Shown here: piece by piece, positions 34,621-44,386 of the stretch
Layout of the letters: each line of letters begins with the position of its first letter
Numbering within the stretch: the stretch's first letter is position 1
Assembly: GCF_004799645.1 (NCBI RefSeq)
Contig: NZ_CP031306.1
Span: 744,001-808,000 of the forward strand
DNA length: 64,000 bases
Reading direction: 5' to 3'
Source of the DNA: Natronorubrum bangense
GTDB taxonomy: Archaea; Halobacteriota; Halobacteria; Halobacteriales; Natrialbaceae
Notes under the pieces: model-generated
What the model was told of the DNA's origin: nothing
Seen by the model: only the letters and a program-made list of their open reading frames with translations
The model's database searches: none
Made by a program: the position numbers and the translations under genes

Positions 34621-35274
34621 TAGGCTAGATACTCTAGCGTTTATTCGGAGGTATCAGTTTTCAATATAACTCGTAAAACAAATAATCTGATTAATCATGG
34701 GATAGAATAAAATTGCTTTTGCTGTCAGCAGTGATCAAAGAGGTCGTGGGCCACCACATTTGAATAACAATTTTATTTATGATGGTAAGCCAGAGTAATC
34801 ATGGGTCAGAGCATCTGCTACAACTGTTTTAGACAAATGGGGGAAATTCAACCACTTCAGCGATCTCATCTGCGTCTAGAGAGGACTCGAGGTGGAGCCG
34901 GTATATTCGTGCACTTCAACTCCCATACAACGGTTCATTCGGAATAGCGTCTTCGATAGCTCGAGCAATCCAGTGAACCGCCGTTACCGACCGAACAGTG
35001 GATGGAACGATGGTCAAGCCAGTGTAGAGGGCTGTCAAATACATAACTATAATGACACGATTCAGTAGATATCAATCCATAAACTGTGTTAATAACGTCA
35101 AACCCCATATTATTAACACAAAAATTTCCATTTGTCTCTTCAAAACACATTTTGTCAATAATCGACAAAACAGAGACATCTGTGGATGGGTAATAACGAA
35201 TAACTGATGATTAGTTAGGTGAGCACCACTGAAAACCACGACCTACTTGTTCAACCGGTAGTAACAGAGTTGTA
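34621..35274. other. AT-rich, gene-poor stretch
   Basis: Nothing recognisable. It includes long A/T runs and short frames without coding character, and the promoter of the gene at 35275. Confidence 0.5.
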
Positions 35275-35697
35275 ATGGCTGTCTCTCCCCTTGTCATTCG
35301 GCTCCTCCATGTGCTCGCTGTCGGGGGACTGCTTGGCGGTACGGCCGTCATCTGGCTCGCGTTCCGGGTCGACGACGGCATCTCCGTCCCACTGCTCTCG
35401 TGGTTCGAAGGCGTGTTCTGGGGGGTTGTCGGCGCGATCGTGTTTACTGGTCTTGGAAACCTCGCTGCGTTCGGTGTTCCGGGTCCCGACACGACTCACG
35501 GTATGGTTCTGACGATCAAACTCGGCTGTCTCCTATTCGTCGTTGCTGGATCGGTTATCCGAACGTTCGCCGTTGTTCAGCTTTCTCGAGGTGGTGTCTC
35601 GAGCGTGACCGGTCCTCGCCTTCGCTGGTTGTACGCGGCGACGGGCTGGAGTGTCGTTGCGCTCGTTCTCATTGCAGAGGTGCTCACACGTGTCTGA
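35275..35697 (+). CDS. CopD-like membrane protein
   Basis: 140 residues with four hydrophobic helices. The first has RLLHVLAVGGLLGGTAVIW and the third TTHGMVLTIKLGCLLFVV. Histidines at helix ends and the length resemble the CopD/DUF2269-type four-helix family, in which histidines can bind haem or copper. The next gene overlaps its end by 8 bases, so they form an operon. It opens the haem/cytochrome island, which supports a redox or metal role, but this is inference. Confidence 0.7.
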   Translation: MAVSPLVIRLLHVLAVGGLLGGTAVIWLAFRVDDGISVPLLSWFEGVFWGVVGAIVFTGLGNLAAFGVPGPDTTHGMVLTIKLGCLLFVVAGSVIRTFAVVQLSRGGVSSVTGPRLRWLYAATGWSVVALVLIAEVLTRV

Positions 35698-36151
35698 GAA
35701 CGGCCTCGGGACGTGGACAATCGGCACAAGCACGCTCGTTATCGTCGTCCTTGGCGTGATTCTCATAGATTACGGCACACAAGGTATCATCCAGATCCTT
35801 CCCGAGGTCGAGACGCCCACTGCAGCACTCCTCTTCGGATATCTCTGGTTGTTGACGATCGTTGCTGCCAGCCAGATTGAGCTGTCCCGTCTTTGGGAAC
35901 GAGACACAGCGACTGTCCTCACGGATGCGACAGTGGGCGGTGCAGTCGTCGCACTCGTGTATCTTACGGTCGTGTTGATCGTCGGGTTCGTTGCGCCAGT
36001 CCCGAGTCAACTTGATCCTGGTTCGATGCCCGTGTTCCGTGTCGTCGCCACCGGAACTGCGATCGGTGCTGTGGGAGGCTGTGCGTTTGTGCTGCTCTTT
36101 GCCGCCTGTGATCGGATCGCAACGGCAGTCGTGGTAGACACATACGAGTGA
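35690..36151 (+). CDS. membrane protein, operon partner of the CopD-like gene
   Basis: 153 residues read from a GTG at 35690 (VSENGLGTWTIG), which overlaps the upstream stop. Four hydrophobic helices lie at about 9-30, 45-65, 80-103 and 115-143. It was not recognised. The overlap with the CopD-like gene suggests the two proteins work together. An upstream start at 35651 would add 13 residues encoded inside the previous gene. Confidence 0.65.
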   Translation: MSENGLGTWTIGTSTLVIVVLGVILIDYGTQGIIQILPEVETPTAALLFGYLWLLTIVAASQIELSRLWERDTATVLTDATVGGAVVALVYLTVVLIVGFVAPVPSQLDPGSMPVFRVVATGTAIGAVGGCAFVLLFAACDRIATAVVVDTYE

Positions 36152-36253
36152 GTTGCCGATCGAATCACGCTTGACTTGCCAGCCGTCGAATCTGCTTCCA
36201 CGAGTTGGGAACGAACCACGAGACTTTTTCAAGTACAGACGAATCCATAGCTA

Positions 36254-36820
36254 ATGGACGCGACTAGCAATCCCAATAGACGTCACTTTCTCGCACTCAC
36301 CGGGCTCGGCACCGCTGGACTCGCTGGCTGTGCGGACCGACTGGATAACGACGACAGTGCTGAGTCTGCAGGCCCCGATTCAATGCCCGACGAGGCTCGA
36401 ACGGTTACGGTTCTCGTCCAACCCGATCCAACTGCGTTGCGAGAGGCACAGACCGCGATTGTAAACGACCTCGAGGACGGCGAATATGACGATCAGGAAG
36501 AAGCCGAACAGGAACTCGCAGCGCGTGAACGGGAGCTGATCACAGCGGCAATCGATGACGCACGCGCGCAGATAGAAGCAGCTGGTGCAGTCCATGTGGA
36601 CACTGTCGAGGCTGAGGGAAGTCTCCTTGTTGAGGGAGACGCAGACGACATCCTCGACTTGCTCGAGGCACCGTTGATCAGCGCCGTGCTATCCGAGAGC
36701 CGATTCGAGATGGCCAAGCAGCGAGAAGCGGCTGGTGAAACTGGGACTGAGACGGATAGCGAACTCCCAGACGACGCCGATAATCTCGAGGACGACGACA
36801 GCGAGCACGAGAGCGAATAG
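36254..36820 (+). CDS. lipoprotein with acidic coiled region
   Basis: 188 residues. NRRHFLALTGLGTAGLAGC is a twin-arginine signal with a lipobox, so the protein is lipid-anchored outside. The mature part is very rich in Glu, Asp and Ala and contains a long helical stretch (ALREAQTAIVNDLEDGEYD, then ELAARERELITAAIDDARAQ). The tail is acidic. The function is unknown. It lies 100 bases after the membrane protein pair on the same strand. Confidence 0.75.
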   Translation: MDATSNPNRRHFLALTGLGTAGLAGCADRLDNDDSAESAGPDSMPDEARTVTVLVQPDPTALREAQTAIVNDLEDGEYDDQEEAEQELAARERELITAAIDDARAQIEAAGAVHVDTVEAEGSLLVEGDADDILDLLEAPLISAVLSESRFEMAKQREAAGETGTETDSELPDDADNLEDDDSEHESE

Positions 36821-36934
36821 AACTCGAGGCGACCTCGTATCGACGAGTTTTCTGTTGTCACCGCGAGTCGTGCAATAGCTGGGTGTACGACAGCCTGAGA
36901 AAGTGTCGTGCGTGTTTCGACTAGCTGTTTTTCG

Positions 36935-37696
36935 CTACTCTGTCTCGCTCATCTCGGCCACGTCCTCGGGAAGTGAGATCTCACCAGCGTCGTTGTGGTT
37001 CGTAAACGTCGTCTCAATCGTCACACGAGCGGGCTCACCGCCTTGGCTCACGTCCATCCGCAGATCAGTGCCATAGAGTGTGTTTGTCTCGGTGTCGACC
37101 AGCACGTAGTACACGAAATCCTCTACGGAAACTGCGACGTGTTGTGAGCTGTCGGCTCCCGCCAGTTCGTTTTCGCGATCGTCACTGATGTTGGCGGCAA
37201 ACATCGTCGTCTCGGTTCCGTCTACCGTTTCGGTACGGATCCGTTCGAACTCGGCATCCTCGAGCGTCTCAAGGGCACCCTCGAGCCGGTCGACCTCGTT
37301 CCAGGTCCCGGGAGCCGTCGTTTGCTCCCAGCTGTCTCCGCTTTTGGTGTACTGCGTGTCTTCGATGATGTACTGCTCCGACTCGGAGATTCGCGGGCCG
37401 GATCCGACATCGGTTTCACTCGTACTCGTTAGCTGTGCTCGTTGATCACTTCTGTCGACGATTCCGTTGACGGTCGCTGTTTCGTTGACACCACCTGAGT
37501 TGAGTGTCCGGGTGATTTCGACTTCATAGCTCTCGGTCGACTCGATAGTCTCACGCAGCTCGGCCTCGTCAACCCCGTCTGCACCGCTTTCATCGGAGAG
37601 TATCCCACCAGCACCGATACAACCAGTAAGCAACAGTGACAGTACGACACCGACCGTTGCGAGGGCTCGTCTCGATAGCACCACGTTGGTGGTCAC
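36935..37696 (-). CDS. lipoprotein, LppX/LolA-like fold suspected
   Basis: 253 residues. The signal ends in SLLLTGC, a lipobox at about residue 26. The mature part follows the pattern of LppX/LprG and DUF6612-like lipoproteins: a helix with LRETIESTESYEVEITRTL, then strands with YIIEDTQYTKSGDSWEQ and YVLVDTETNTLYGTDLRM. Such proteins carry hydrophobic molecules or sense envelope state. It lies 80 bases from the end of ccmF, on the same strand, and may be transcribed with it. Confidence 0.75.
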   Translation of the reverse strand: MTTNVVLSRRALATVGVVLSLLLTGCIGAGGILSDESGADGVDEAELRETIESTESYEVEITRTLNSGGVNETATVNGIVDRSDQRAQLTSTSETDVGSGPRISESEQYIIEDTQYTKSGDSWEQTTAPGTWNEVDRLEGALETLEDAEFERIRTETVDGTETTMFAANISDDRENELAGADSSQHVAVSVEDFVYYVLVDTETNTLYGTDLRMDVSQGGEPARVTIETTFTNHNDAGEISLPEDVAEMSETE

Positions 37697-37777
37697 TTGT
37701 AACGAGTCACCCCTAAACGTTTCTACTGCTCTCGGCGTGCTATACCATCACTTCCGTTCGAAACGTGCGTGGCTGCG

Positions 37778-40114
37778 CTAGCGCCTGCGGAACCGTGTGT
37801 CCGCAGCCGTCAGCGCTGCCATGCCGATCAGTAAGAGGGCAACACCAAGCCAGATCTGGTTTGCGAGCGGGTAGTTGTCGATCGTAACCGTCGCACCAGC
37901 CTGGTTGACCGTGCCGACGACGTACGTATCACCCGTCAGGCCTCGTTCGATCAACGCGTCGTTGGTGTTCATCGACGAGCGTTGATACTCCTGCTCGGCG
38001 ATCGTCCCCTCAGCGACCTGTTCGTCACCGTTGTAGACGGTCACGTCTATCTCGTGGGAGATAACGCGTGGTGTATGAACGTCCGTCGGTGGATCGGAGG
38101 CGGTGCCCATGTTCTGGGAATCGGTGTAGACGAACGCCGACATGTCGTCGTCATCGTTCTCAAAGACGGACCCGCGTGCGATGACGTCCGTTCCGATTTC
38201 GAACGACGCCTCACCGTCGGCGCTTGCCAACCAGACCGTCGAGTCGTCGAGTCGGGCGACGTTCGTTCCCTCTATTGTATCCGTTTCAGTTATTTCTCCT
38301 CTCACGAGCGAGGCGTCTTCATCAACTCGAAGCACCTCCGAGGGAGAACGGGCTGCGTCTTCGATTGTCGGCTCCTCGACGGTGTCGTAGTTCGTCACGT
38401 GGACCGTATACTCCGACTCGGGGACGTCCTCGACGACCGGCTCCGAATCGTTTCCGACTTCGTCGACACCGATCACGGCCACGGATGCTGAACTCGAGAA
38501 TAAATAAATAAACGAGACGGCGACGACGAGTACGGCCCCACCGACGTGGATGAGGACGATTCCAGTCTCGCGAAGTTTGAACAGTCGCGAGGGGACACCT
38601 CTGACTCGAGCGACGTAGCGGCCGGTCCAGGCGGCGGCGAAGAACCCGGCGGGAGGGACGATCGAGAGCACGCTCAGATTGCCGACGATCCGATAGACGA
38701 GCGGGTCGTGTGCGTTCGGCGAACTCAGATACCAGTTTGCCGACGGCGTGATGAACGCAGCGATAATCGTCAGCACAGCGACTGCAGCCGTTGCTTGCAT
38801 TGCGAGTCGGCGTCGACCAACGTCAAGGATCGCGTACAGGCCGCCAGCCAACAACATGACTGCGACGACCGGATAGCTCCAGAGGTTGTAGTGATCCTGA
38901 CCAACGCTCACTTCGACACCGGTTGCAGCGTTGCGAAGCACTGGGAACGACAGTCCCCAGATCGAGATGAACGCGAGGATACCGAAGGCGAGGACGGCCC
39001 CATGATAGACTGTGCGCCGACTCAGCCAGGATCGATCGCCACGCTCGTCCCGTTCCGTTCCCCCCTCAAGGAACCAGTATACAAACGGGAGCGCGAGCGC
39101 GGCCGTCCCGGTCACGGCAAGCAAGAACAGTATTCCCGTCCCGATGCCACCCGCGGCAAACGAATGGACGCTTCGGAACACACCGCTTCGGACGACTGTC
39201 GTCGCAAAGACAACCAGCGGGAAGATCAGTCCTGCGGAGGCAGGGGCAAATATCGGGTACTCTCCGGTTTTCGCGTAGCGATTGATCGAGTGAAGCGATG
39301 CGGTGAGAGCGAGCCACGGGATCAACACCGCAGTTTCGACCGGGTCCCACGACCAGAATCCACCCCATCCAAGCACGCCGTAGGCCCAGATCCCGCCAAA
39401 CGCGATTGCGGCCGTAAGCAACAGCCACGAGACGCGAAGCCACTGGACCATGCTTGGAAGCCATTCGTCGAAGACGCTGTCCTCACCACGGAACAGCGAG
39501 ATAAAGTGTGTCACACCCAGTGCGAACGGGACGATCAACAGCGCGTATGCCGCGAACGTAATTGGGGGATGGATCGCCATCCACGGATCGATAAGCAACG
39601 GGTTCAACCCGTCACCATCTGGCGGAACGAACCCATCGGGCGTGTCGGGGAAGGCCACCTCGATCGGGGTAAACGGACTCTGCGTGATGAGCATCATCGC
39701 GAAGATGGCGACGATACCGAGCGAGATTGACTGCACCAGCTTCGAGCCACGGCCCCGAAACTCACTCGAGTAGACGGTCCAGGTGGCAACGACGGCAGTC
39801 AAGGTGGCCCACAAGAGAATCGAACCTTCGTGGTTCGCGTATGCGCCAGTAACCCGATACAGCAGCGACAGATAGTCAGCAGAGTTCTGCCAGACGTACG
39901 CGTTCGTGTAGTCCCCGACGATGAACTGGTAGGTTAGATAGCTGTGTGCAACGACGAGTGAACATGTCGATACCACTGCGGCGCCAAGGGTAACACGTCC
40001 AAACGCGTCAGTCCGAGAGACGTAGCTGTACAACAAAAGTACCGCCGCGAGACTGCTCGTAAATGCGGCGACGATGATCAGTACTGTTCCGTAAGTCAGT
40101 GTGTCCGGTGTCAT
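37778..40114 (-). CDS. ccmF: cytochrome c maturation protein CcmF (haem lyase)
   Basis: 778 residues and about 15 membrane helices. The tryptophan-rich WWD-type motif WGGFWSWDPVE is at 250-260. The family blocks NHEGS (94-98) and LNPLLIDPWMAIHPP (170-184) are intact. CcmF joins haem to apocytochrome c at the outer face of the membrane. A large extracytoplasmic loop near 560-740 is long and acidic, as in other haloarchaea. Its start overlaps the end of the thioredoxin-like gene (40111-40114), so they are co-translated. Confidence 0.93.
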   Translation of the reverse strand: MTPDTLTYGTVLIIVAAFTSSLAAVLLLYSYVSRTDAFGRVTLGAAVVSTCSLVVAHSYLTYQFIVGDYTNAYVWQNSADYLSLLYRVTGAYANHEGSILLWATLTAVVATWTVYSSEFRGRGSKLVQSISLGIVAIFAMMLITQSPFTPIEVAFPDTPDGFVPPDGDGLNPLLIDPWMAIHPPITFAAYALLIVPFALGVTHFISLFRGEDSVFDEWLPSMVQWLRVSWLLLTAAIAFGGIWAYGVLGWGGFWSWDPVETAVLIPWLALTASLHSINRYAKTGEYPIFAPASAGLIFPLVVFATTVVRSGVFRSVHSFAAGGIGTGILFLLAVTGTAALALPFVYWFLEGGTERDERGDRSWLSRRTVYHGAVLAFGILAFISIWGLSFPVLRNAATGVEVSVGQDHYNLWSYPVVAVMLLAGGLYAILDVGRRRLAMQATAAVAVLTIIAAFITPSANWYLSSPNAHDPLVYRIVGNLSVLSIVPPAGFFAAAWTGRYVARVRGVPSRLFKLRETGIVLIHVGGAVLVVAVSFIYLFSSSASVAVIGVDEVGNDSEPVVEDVPESEYTVHVTNYDTVEEPTIEDAARSPSEVLRVDEDASLVRGEITETDTIEGTNVARLDDSTVWLASADGEASFEIGTDVIARGSVFENDDDDMSAFVYTDSQNMGTASDPPTDVHTPRVISHEIDVTVYNGDEQVAEGTIAEQEYQRSSMNTNDALIERGLTGDTYVVGTVNQAGATVTIDNYPLANQIWLGVALLLIGMAALTAADTRFRRR

Positions 40115-40581
40115 TGGTCTGTCTCTGTCGTGTGCCCACTTTCAAGCTCATTGAGGAAACGGTCTTTCTCTACGTAGCCGCCGAGTTCGGAGATGGTTTC
40201 CCCGTCATGTGTCATGATCACATGCTGTGGGGGATAGCTTGCACCGTGATCTGAAACCAGTTCGCTACCGGGCCCAGGGTTATCGAGATTGACCGCGAGT
40301 AACACGTACTCGTCTAGTTCGGACTGGACGGCATCGTCCCGATAGTGATCGTTTTCATAGTCCTGGCAGTACGTACACCAGGTTGTCCAGTAGTAGACGA
40401 GAACGGGTTTCTCCTCCTCTTCGGCGAGTGCCATTGCTTCGTCAGGATCCTCGTGCCACTCGATACCACCCTGATAGGTGTAGTCGTGATCGCTCAACAC
40501 GGGAGCGGCGGTCATCGAATAGTAGCCAAACCCCAAAATGGCCACTAGAACGATGATCGTCAGAAGCTTCTGTGGAGTCAT
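40111..40581 (-). CDS. membrane-anchored thioredoxin-like protein (CcmG/TlpA role)
   Basis: 156 residues. An N-terminal helix (LLTIIVLVAILGFGYYS) anchors a thioredoxin fold with the active site WCTYC at 68-72 and the cis-proline region YPPQHVI. In cytochrome c maturation such proteins reduce the CxxCH cysteines of the apoprotein. Position directly before ccmF with a 4-base overlap supports that role. The start MTPQKLL at 40581 is chosen because it places the anchor at the N-terminus; the frame is open 53 codons further. Confidence 0.87.
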   Translation of the reverse strand: MTPQKLLTIIVLVAILGFGYYSMTAAPVLSDHDYTYQGGIEWHEDPDEAMALAEEEEKPVLVYYWTTWCTYCQDYENDHYRDDAVQSELDEYVLLAVNLDNPGPGSELVSDHGASYPPQHVIMTHDGETISELGGYVEKDRFLNELESGHTTETDQ

Positions 40582-40708
40582 CCGTTGAATATCGGCTCTT
40601 TGGACTGGGTCTTGAAAGACATATCGATACTTCCCATCGCTATGTCCGATCGCTCGGCGTCGACACCGTTCGGACTGACACGCAAAAAAGTGCGTGAATG
40701 CTGTGTTG

Positions 40709-42025
40709 CTACTGGTTCTCGTAGCGACTGTAGCCAACAAGTGCTGCTGCCGTCACGAGCGCGAGTGCGATGATTGCTGCTCCGATTGCGAGGAGCGACA
40801 TTCCATCATCGTCTTCGTCGCCTTCAGCTTCCTCTTGCATGTCCTCGAAGTCACCCTCAGCGTCCATCGGGATCATCGATTCGCCACTTGGGTTTGGCAG
40901 TCGTGGCATCTCCTGCTCTGGGTACTCGCCAGTCAGCGTCGTCAGGAACGCAGCCACGTCTTCGACTTCCTCGTCGGATGCCTCATGGTCGAGCTGGCAG
41001 GCAGACATCACACGGATGGACTCCTCGAGGGTCGCAACCTGTCCCGTGTGCATGTACGGTGCAGTGTGCTCGACGTTCCGAAGCGTTGGCACCTTGTAGT
41101 TGTACTCGTCACGTTCGTCGTCAGTGACACCCATTCGACCGGGGTTTTCCATCAGGTCGTACTCTTCGATGTACTCCTCACACTGGGCGTTGTCCTCGAA
41201 CGTTGGGTGCTGGTTGTAGACACCTTCACCGGATTCGGGATTCTCCCACTGGCCACTGAACATCGGGCCGGAGTGACAGCTCTGACAGCCCAGTTCCTGG
41301 AAAGTCTCCATGCCGTCGAGTTCCTGTTCGCTCAGTGCGTCAGCATCGCCTTCGACGTACTGATCGTACGGACTGTTCGGCGTCACGAGCGTGCGTTCAT
41401 ATGCGGCGATTGCATCGACCGTTCGCTCGAGTGTGACGATATCGTCAGGGTCGTCGCTGTCGATCTCGTCACCGTAGACGTCTTCGTAGGCTTCGACGTA
41501 GCCGTCGACAGCTCGGACGCGGTCGAGAGCGGCCTCATGGTCAGGCATGCCCATCTCGACGTCGGCAACGATCGGTCCTTCGGCCTGCTCAGCGAGCGTG
41601 TCCGCGCGGCCGTCCCAGAACTGGGTGTGGTGGAACCCGGAGTTCCAGACCGTCGGTGACGCGACTGGACCGGTTTCACCGTGGACACCCATCGCAGTCG
41701 GGCGGCTGTCGTCGCCACCCTCCATGACGTTGTGACAGGTGTTACACGAGATCGTTCCGGTCTCGGAGATTCGTGGGTCGAAGTACAGTTGTTCACCGAG
41801 TTCGATCTTCTCCTCCGTGTCATCCTCCTGTTGGATGGCCTCGTAACCAGGATGTGACTCTTCAGTCGGCGGCTCGACTGGGAGCTCATCCGTCTCATTA
41901 TTTTCTTGAACCTGTAAGACAGGCCCACTATTCGATGCATCTGTTGCTGACACAGCTCCGGCAGCAGCGGTTATCAGAAAACCAATGCTGGCTATGAGCA
42001 ACGCTGTTTTCCAAAGTTTGCCCAT
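40709..42025 (-). CDS. dihaem cytochrome c peroxidase (MauG/Ccp family), C-terminally anchored
   Basis: 438 residues. After a signal helix there are two c-type haem sites: C94-N-T-C97-H and C247-Q-S-C250-H. LGEQLYFDPRIS, FWDGRADTLAEQAEGPI and KVPTLRNVEHTAPYMH with TGQ are family hallmarks. A glycine-free acidic linker and a single C-terminal helix (LLAIGAAIIALALVTAAAL) tether it to the membrane. It would reduce hydrogen peroxide or oxidise a partner, taking electrons from c-type cytochromes or quinol. The start at 42025 (MGKLWKTALL) sets the signal; an upstream ATG adds 29 residues. It is the client of the maturation genes on both sides. Confidence 0.92.
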   Translation of the reverse strand: MGKLWKTALLIASIGFLITAAAGAVSATDASNSGPVLQVQENNETDELPVEPPTEESHPGYEAIQQEDDTEEKIELGEQLYFDPRISETGTISCNTCHNVMEGGDDSRPTAMGVHGETGPVASPTVWNSGFHHTQFWDGRADTLAEQAEGPIVADVEMGMPDHEAALDRVRAVDGYVEAYEDVYGDEIDSDDPDDIVTLERTVDAIAAYERTLVTPNSPYDQYVEGDADALSEQELDGMETFQELGCQSCHSGPMFSGQWENPESGEGVYNQHPTFEDNAQCEEYIEEYDLMENPGRMGVTDDERDEYNYKVPTLRNVEHTAPYMHTGQVATLEESIRVMSACQLDHEASDEEVEDVAAFLTTLTGEYPEQEMPRLPNPSGESMIPMDAEGDFEDMQEEAEGDEDDDGMSLLAIGAAIIALALVTAAALVGYSRYENQ

Positions 42026-42164
42026 ATCGGGTAGATTAGTTCCGCATTTTATAAATATGCGGGTTAGTCCGCCGATAGCGGCGCTTAACCGCGGACATAT
42101 GAGGGGTATCAATCGAGTATGACAGCGCGGGTGTTTCAGACGGGACCGCCAAAACAGTGTCCAC

Positions 42165-42845
42165 TCATTCTTCGACGACGTACTCGAAGGTCATCCAGCC
42201 GGCCAACAAAACGAGTCCGTCGTAGGCAATCAGAATCCGGAACCAGGCCATCGTCATCTCGGACGTCATCGATGGACGCGTAAGCTCGACGCCACCGAGG
42301 ATGACCGGGATCACGAGGGGAATCAGGAGAATCGGAAGCAGCGACTCCTGAAGCTGGGAATGAAGCATCAGAATCGAGAGTAAGACACCGACCGCACAGA
42401 AGCCGAGTGCGGCAAGCGGAATCACCAGCAAGATCGTCGTCAGCGTCTCGAGTGGGAACGAGTAATCGAGGAAAACGACGACGAAGACGAGACTCAGCAG
42501 GCCGACACCGGTCACGAACACCGTCGAGCTGAGGACTTTCCCGAGATAGATCGCGGAGCGATCGACCGGTGCAAGCAGGAGCCCTTCGATCGCATCGTTT
42601 GCACCCTCGAGGGCGACCGTGTGGCTCATGCCGACCGCGCCGGCGAAGACGACCGCAAGCCAGAGTGCCCCTCTGGCGATGACGCCATGATCTTGGACCC
42701 GTTCGCCGAACACGAACGAGAAAACGACGACGATGAGCAACGCGAAGACGAACGCCGAGTTGCTCAGTTGCTTGCTCCGTGATTCGACGAGCAGGTCTTT
42801 CCGGGCAATCTCGTAAACGACCCGGAGATACGATCGAAGATCCAT
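42165..42845 (-). CDS. ccmB: cytochrome c maturation permease CcmB
   Basis: 226 residues and six helices. LRVVYEIARKDLLVESRSKQ leads into the first helix, and the block VALEGANDAIEGLLLAPVDRS is the CcmB signature. LVLLAGWMTFEYVVEE ends the protein. Together with CcmA and CcmC it handles haem transfer to CcmE. Its start codon overlaps the ccmA stop at 42845. Confidence 0.93.
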   Translation of the reverse strand: MDLRSYLRVVYEIARKDLLVESRSKQLSNSAFVFALLIVVVFSFVFGERVQDHGVIARGALWLAVVFAGAVGMSHTVALEGANDAIEGLLLAPVDRSAIYLGKVLSSTVFVTGVGLLSLVFVVVFLDYSFPLETLTTILLVIPLAALGFCAVGVLLSILMLHSQLQESLLPILLIPLVIPVILGGVELTRPSMTSEMTMAWFRILIAYDGLVLLAGWMTFEYVVEE

Positions 42846-43600
42846 CAGTGGCTGCCTCCGTGCAGTCGCTGTCTGTCCTCAAGTCGGTTCCCGGGAGCCG
42901 CCGAGCCGCCCCGGCAAAACCGCTCATAGCTGGTCAGCAGGTCGTCGGCCGTCTCGAACTCGTTGGCGTCGATATCGCCGATGAGGCGGCCGTCGTTCAT
43001 GAACAGAAACCGGTCAGCAAGGTCGAACCCACGCTCGAGATCGTGTGTCGCCGCAAGGACCGTCCGATCCTCGAGTTCCTCGAGGACCGTGGCGACTCGC
43101 TGCAGCGACGTCTGATCTAGTCCGGTGTATGGCTCATCGAACAGGAGCAGATCAGGATCGTGGACGAGCACTCTTGCGAGCGAGACACGTTTGCTCATGC
43201 CGTGTGAGAAACCACCGACCCGTTCGCTGCCACGGTCGGCCAGGCCGACTGTCTCGAGGAGGTCGTTACAGACAGCGTCGTCGACGCCGTGGAGGCGAGC
43301 GTGAAGGCGCAGATTTTCACGGGCGGTGAGTTCGTCGTAGAGCATCGTCTCGTGAGAGAGCAGTCCGATCCGGGAGCGGACGTTTGCGTCGCCATCGAAA
43401 AGCGGTTCCGACGCGATTTCGATCTGGCCACTCGTCGGCCGAGCGAGTGAGGCGAGCAGTCGGATGAGTGTCGTTTTTCCGGCACCGTTGGCACCGACGA
43501 TGACGGCCGTATCCCCTTGCGGGAGTTCGAACGAGACATCGTCCACACCGATCTGGGTCCCGAACCGTTTTGAAACGCCTGAGACGGAGACGAACGACAT
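42845..43600 (-). CDS. ccmA: cytochrome c maturation ABC ATPase CcmA
   Basis: 251 residues. Walker A is GANGAGKTT at 36-44. The signature region reads GGFSHGMSKRVSLARV in place of LSGGQ, and Walker B is LLLFDEP, followed by the switch histidine in AATHDLE. It is a soluble ATPase that pairs with CcmB. The ATG at 43600 (MSFVSVSGVSKRF) is preferred since the fold begins there; 35 upstream codons are likely non-coding. It is divergent from ccdA with 56 bases between. Confidence 0.93.
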   Translation of the reverse strand: MSFVSVSGVSKRFGTQIGVDDVSFELPQGDTAVIVGANGAGKTTLIRLLASLARPTSGQIEIASEPLFDGDANVRSRIGLLSHETMLYDELTARENLRLHARLHGVDDAVCNDLLETVGLADRGSERVGGFSHGMSKRVSLARVLVHDPDLLLFDEPYTGLDQTSLQRVATVLEELEDRTVLAATHDLERGFDLADRFLFMNDGRLIGDIDANEFETADDLLTSYERFCRGGSAAPGNRLEDRQRLHGGSH

Positions 43601-43656
43601 TACGTCACGGTTGGAGGACGCATGACTTAAGGGTTGTAATTCCCTATGCTCCGCCG

Positions 43657-44334
43657 ATGGAGACTCCAATGCTATCTGTCGTCTTTCTGGCTGGCGTGGC
43701 GACAATACTCACTCCCTGCTGTCTTCCCCTGATCCCGCCCTTGCTCTCGGGGAGTGTCGGACACCGATTTCGCCCTCTCGCGATCGTGTCAGGTAGCCTT
43801 GTTTCGTTTACCGGATTGGGGCTTCTCGTCGGGACGCTTGGATCGTTCTCGCCCGACACGTTGCGTGCCCCCGCGTTCATCGCGATCGTCGCGTTCGGGG
43901 CAGTCATGGCAGACAACGATCTTCACAACATCTACTCACGGTATGCCTCACGCCTTTCGAGTGTTGCAACCCGTCAATCGACGGCGTTCGACAGCGAGAA
44001 GCGCCCGCTCGTCTCAGCGTTCTTGCTTGGTATCCTGCTGGGTGTGATCTGGCTCCCATGTGTCGGGCCAATACTGGGGGCGGTGTTGGTGTATGCGGCA
44101 ACAGCCGGAGCCACACTCGAGAGTGGGCTCTTGTTGTTCGTTTACGGGGCTGGCTTCTCGGTACCATTGCTGGGTGTCGCTTACGGTGGCAAGTTCGCTG
44201 GTCGATCGATTGCCGCTCGGCTCGGTACCCTTGGTCGGACCGACGTGATTCGACGACTCGTCGGGTTCGTCTTGCTTGCGACCGGCGTCGCGTTGCTGTT
44301 CGATGTCGATCGAATCCTCCTTTCAGCGCTGTAA
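43657..44334 (+). CDS. ccdA: cytochrome c biogenesis thiol transporter CcdA
   Basis: 225 residues with six helices. The two active cysteines appear in LTPCCLPLIPP (helix 1) and WLPCVGPILG (helix 4), in the pseudo-repeat arrangement of CcdA/DsbD. The protein moves electrons from thioredoxin inside to the thioredoxin-like protein outside. The ATG at 43657 (METPML) follows a short divergent promoter region shared with ccmA. A second ATG at 43669 is possible. Confidence 0.92.
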   Translation: METPMLSVVFLAGVATILTPCCLPLIPPLLSGSVGHRFRPLAIVSGSLVSFTGLGLLVGTLGSFSPDTLRAPAFIAIVAFGAVMADNDLHNIYSRYASRLSSVATRQSTAFDSEKRPLVSAFLLGILLGVIWLPCVGPILGAVLVYAATAGATLESGLLLFVYGAGFSVPLLGVAYGGKFAGRSIAARLGTLGRTDVIRRLVGFVLLATGVALLFDVDRILLSAL

Positions 44335-44386
44335 CACGCCCGGACCAGACGAAGCTTTGATGTGAGTACGCACGAACCGTTTGCAT

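Noticed and set aside
34801..34947. 48-codon plus-strand frame starting MGQSICYNCF
   Set aside because: Short, with no conservation that can be judged and no partner gene; probably chance.
38546..39730. 394-codon plus-strand frame inside ccmF
   Set aside because: Arg/Asp-rich antisense product opposite a certain membrane protein gene.
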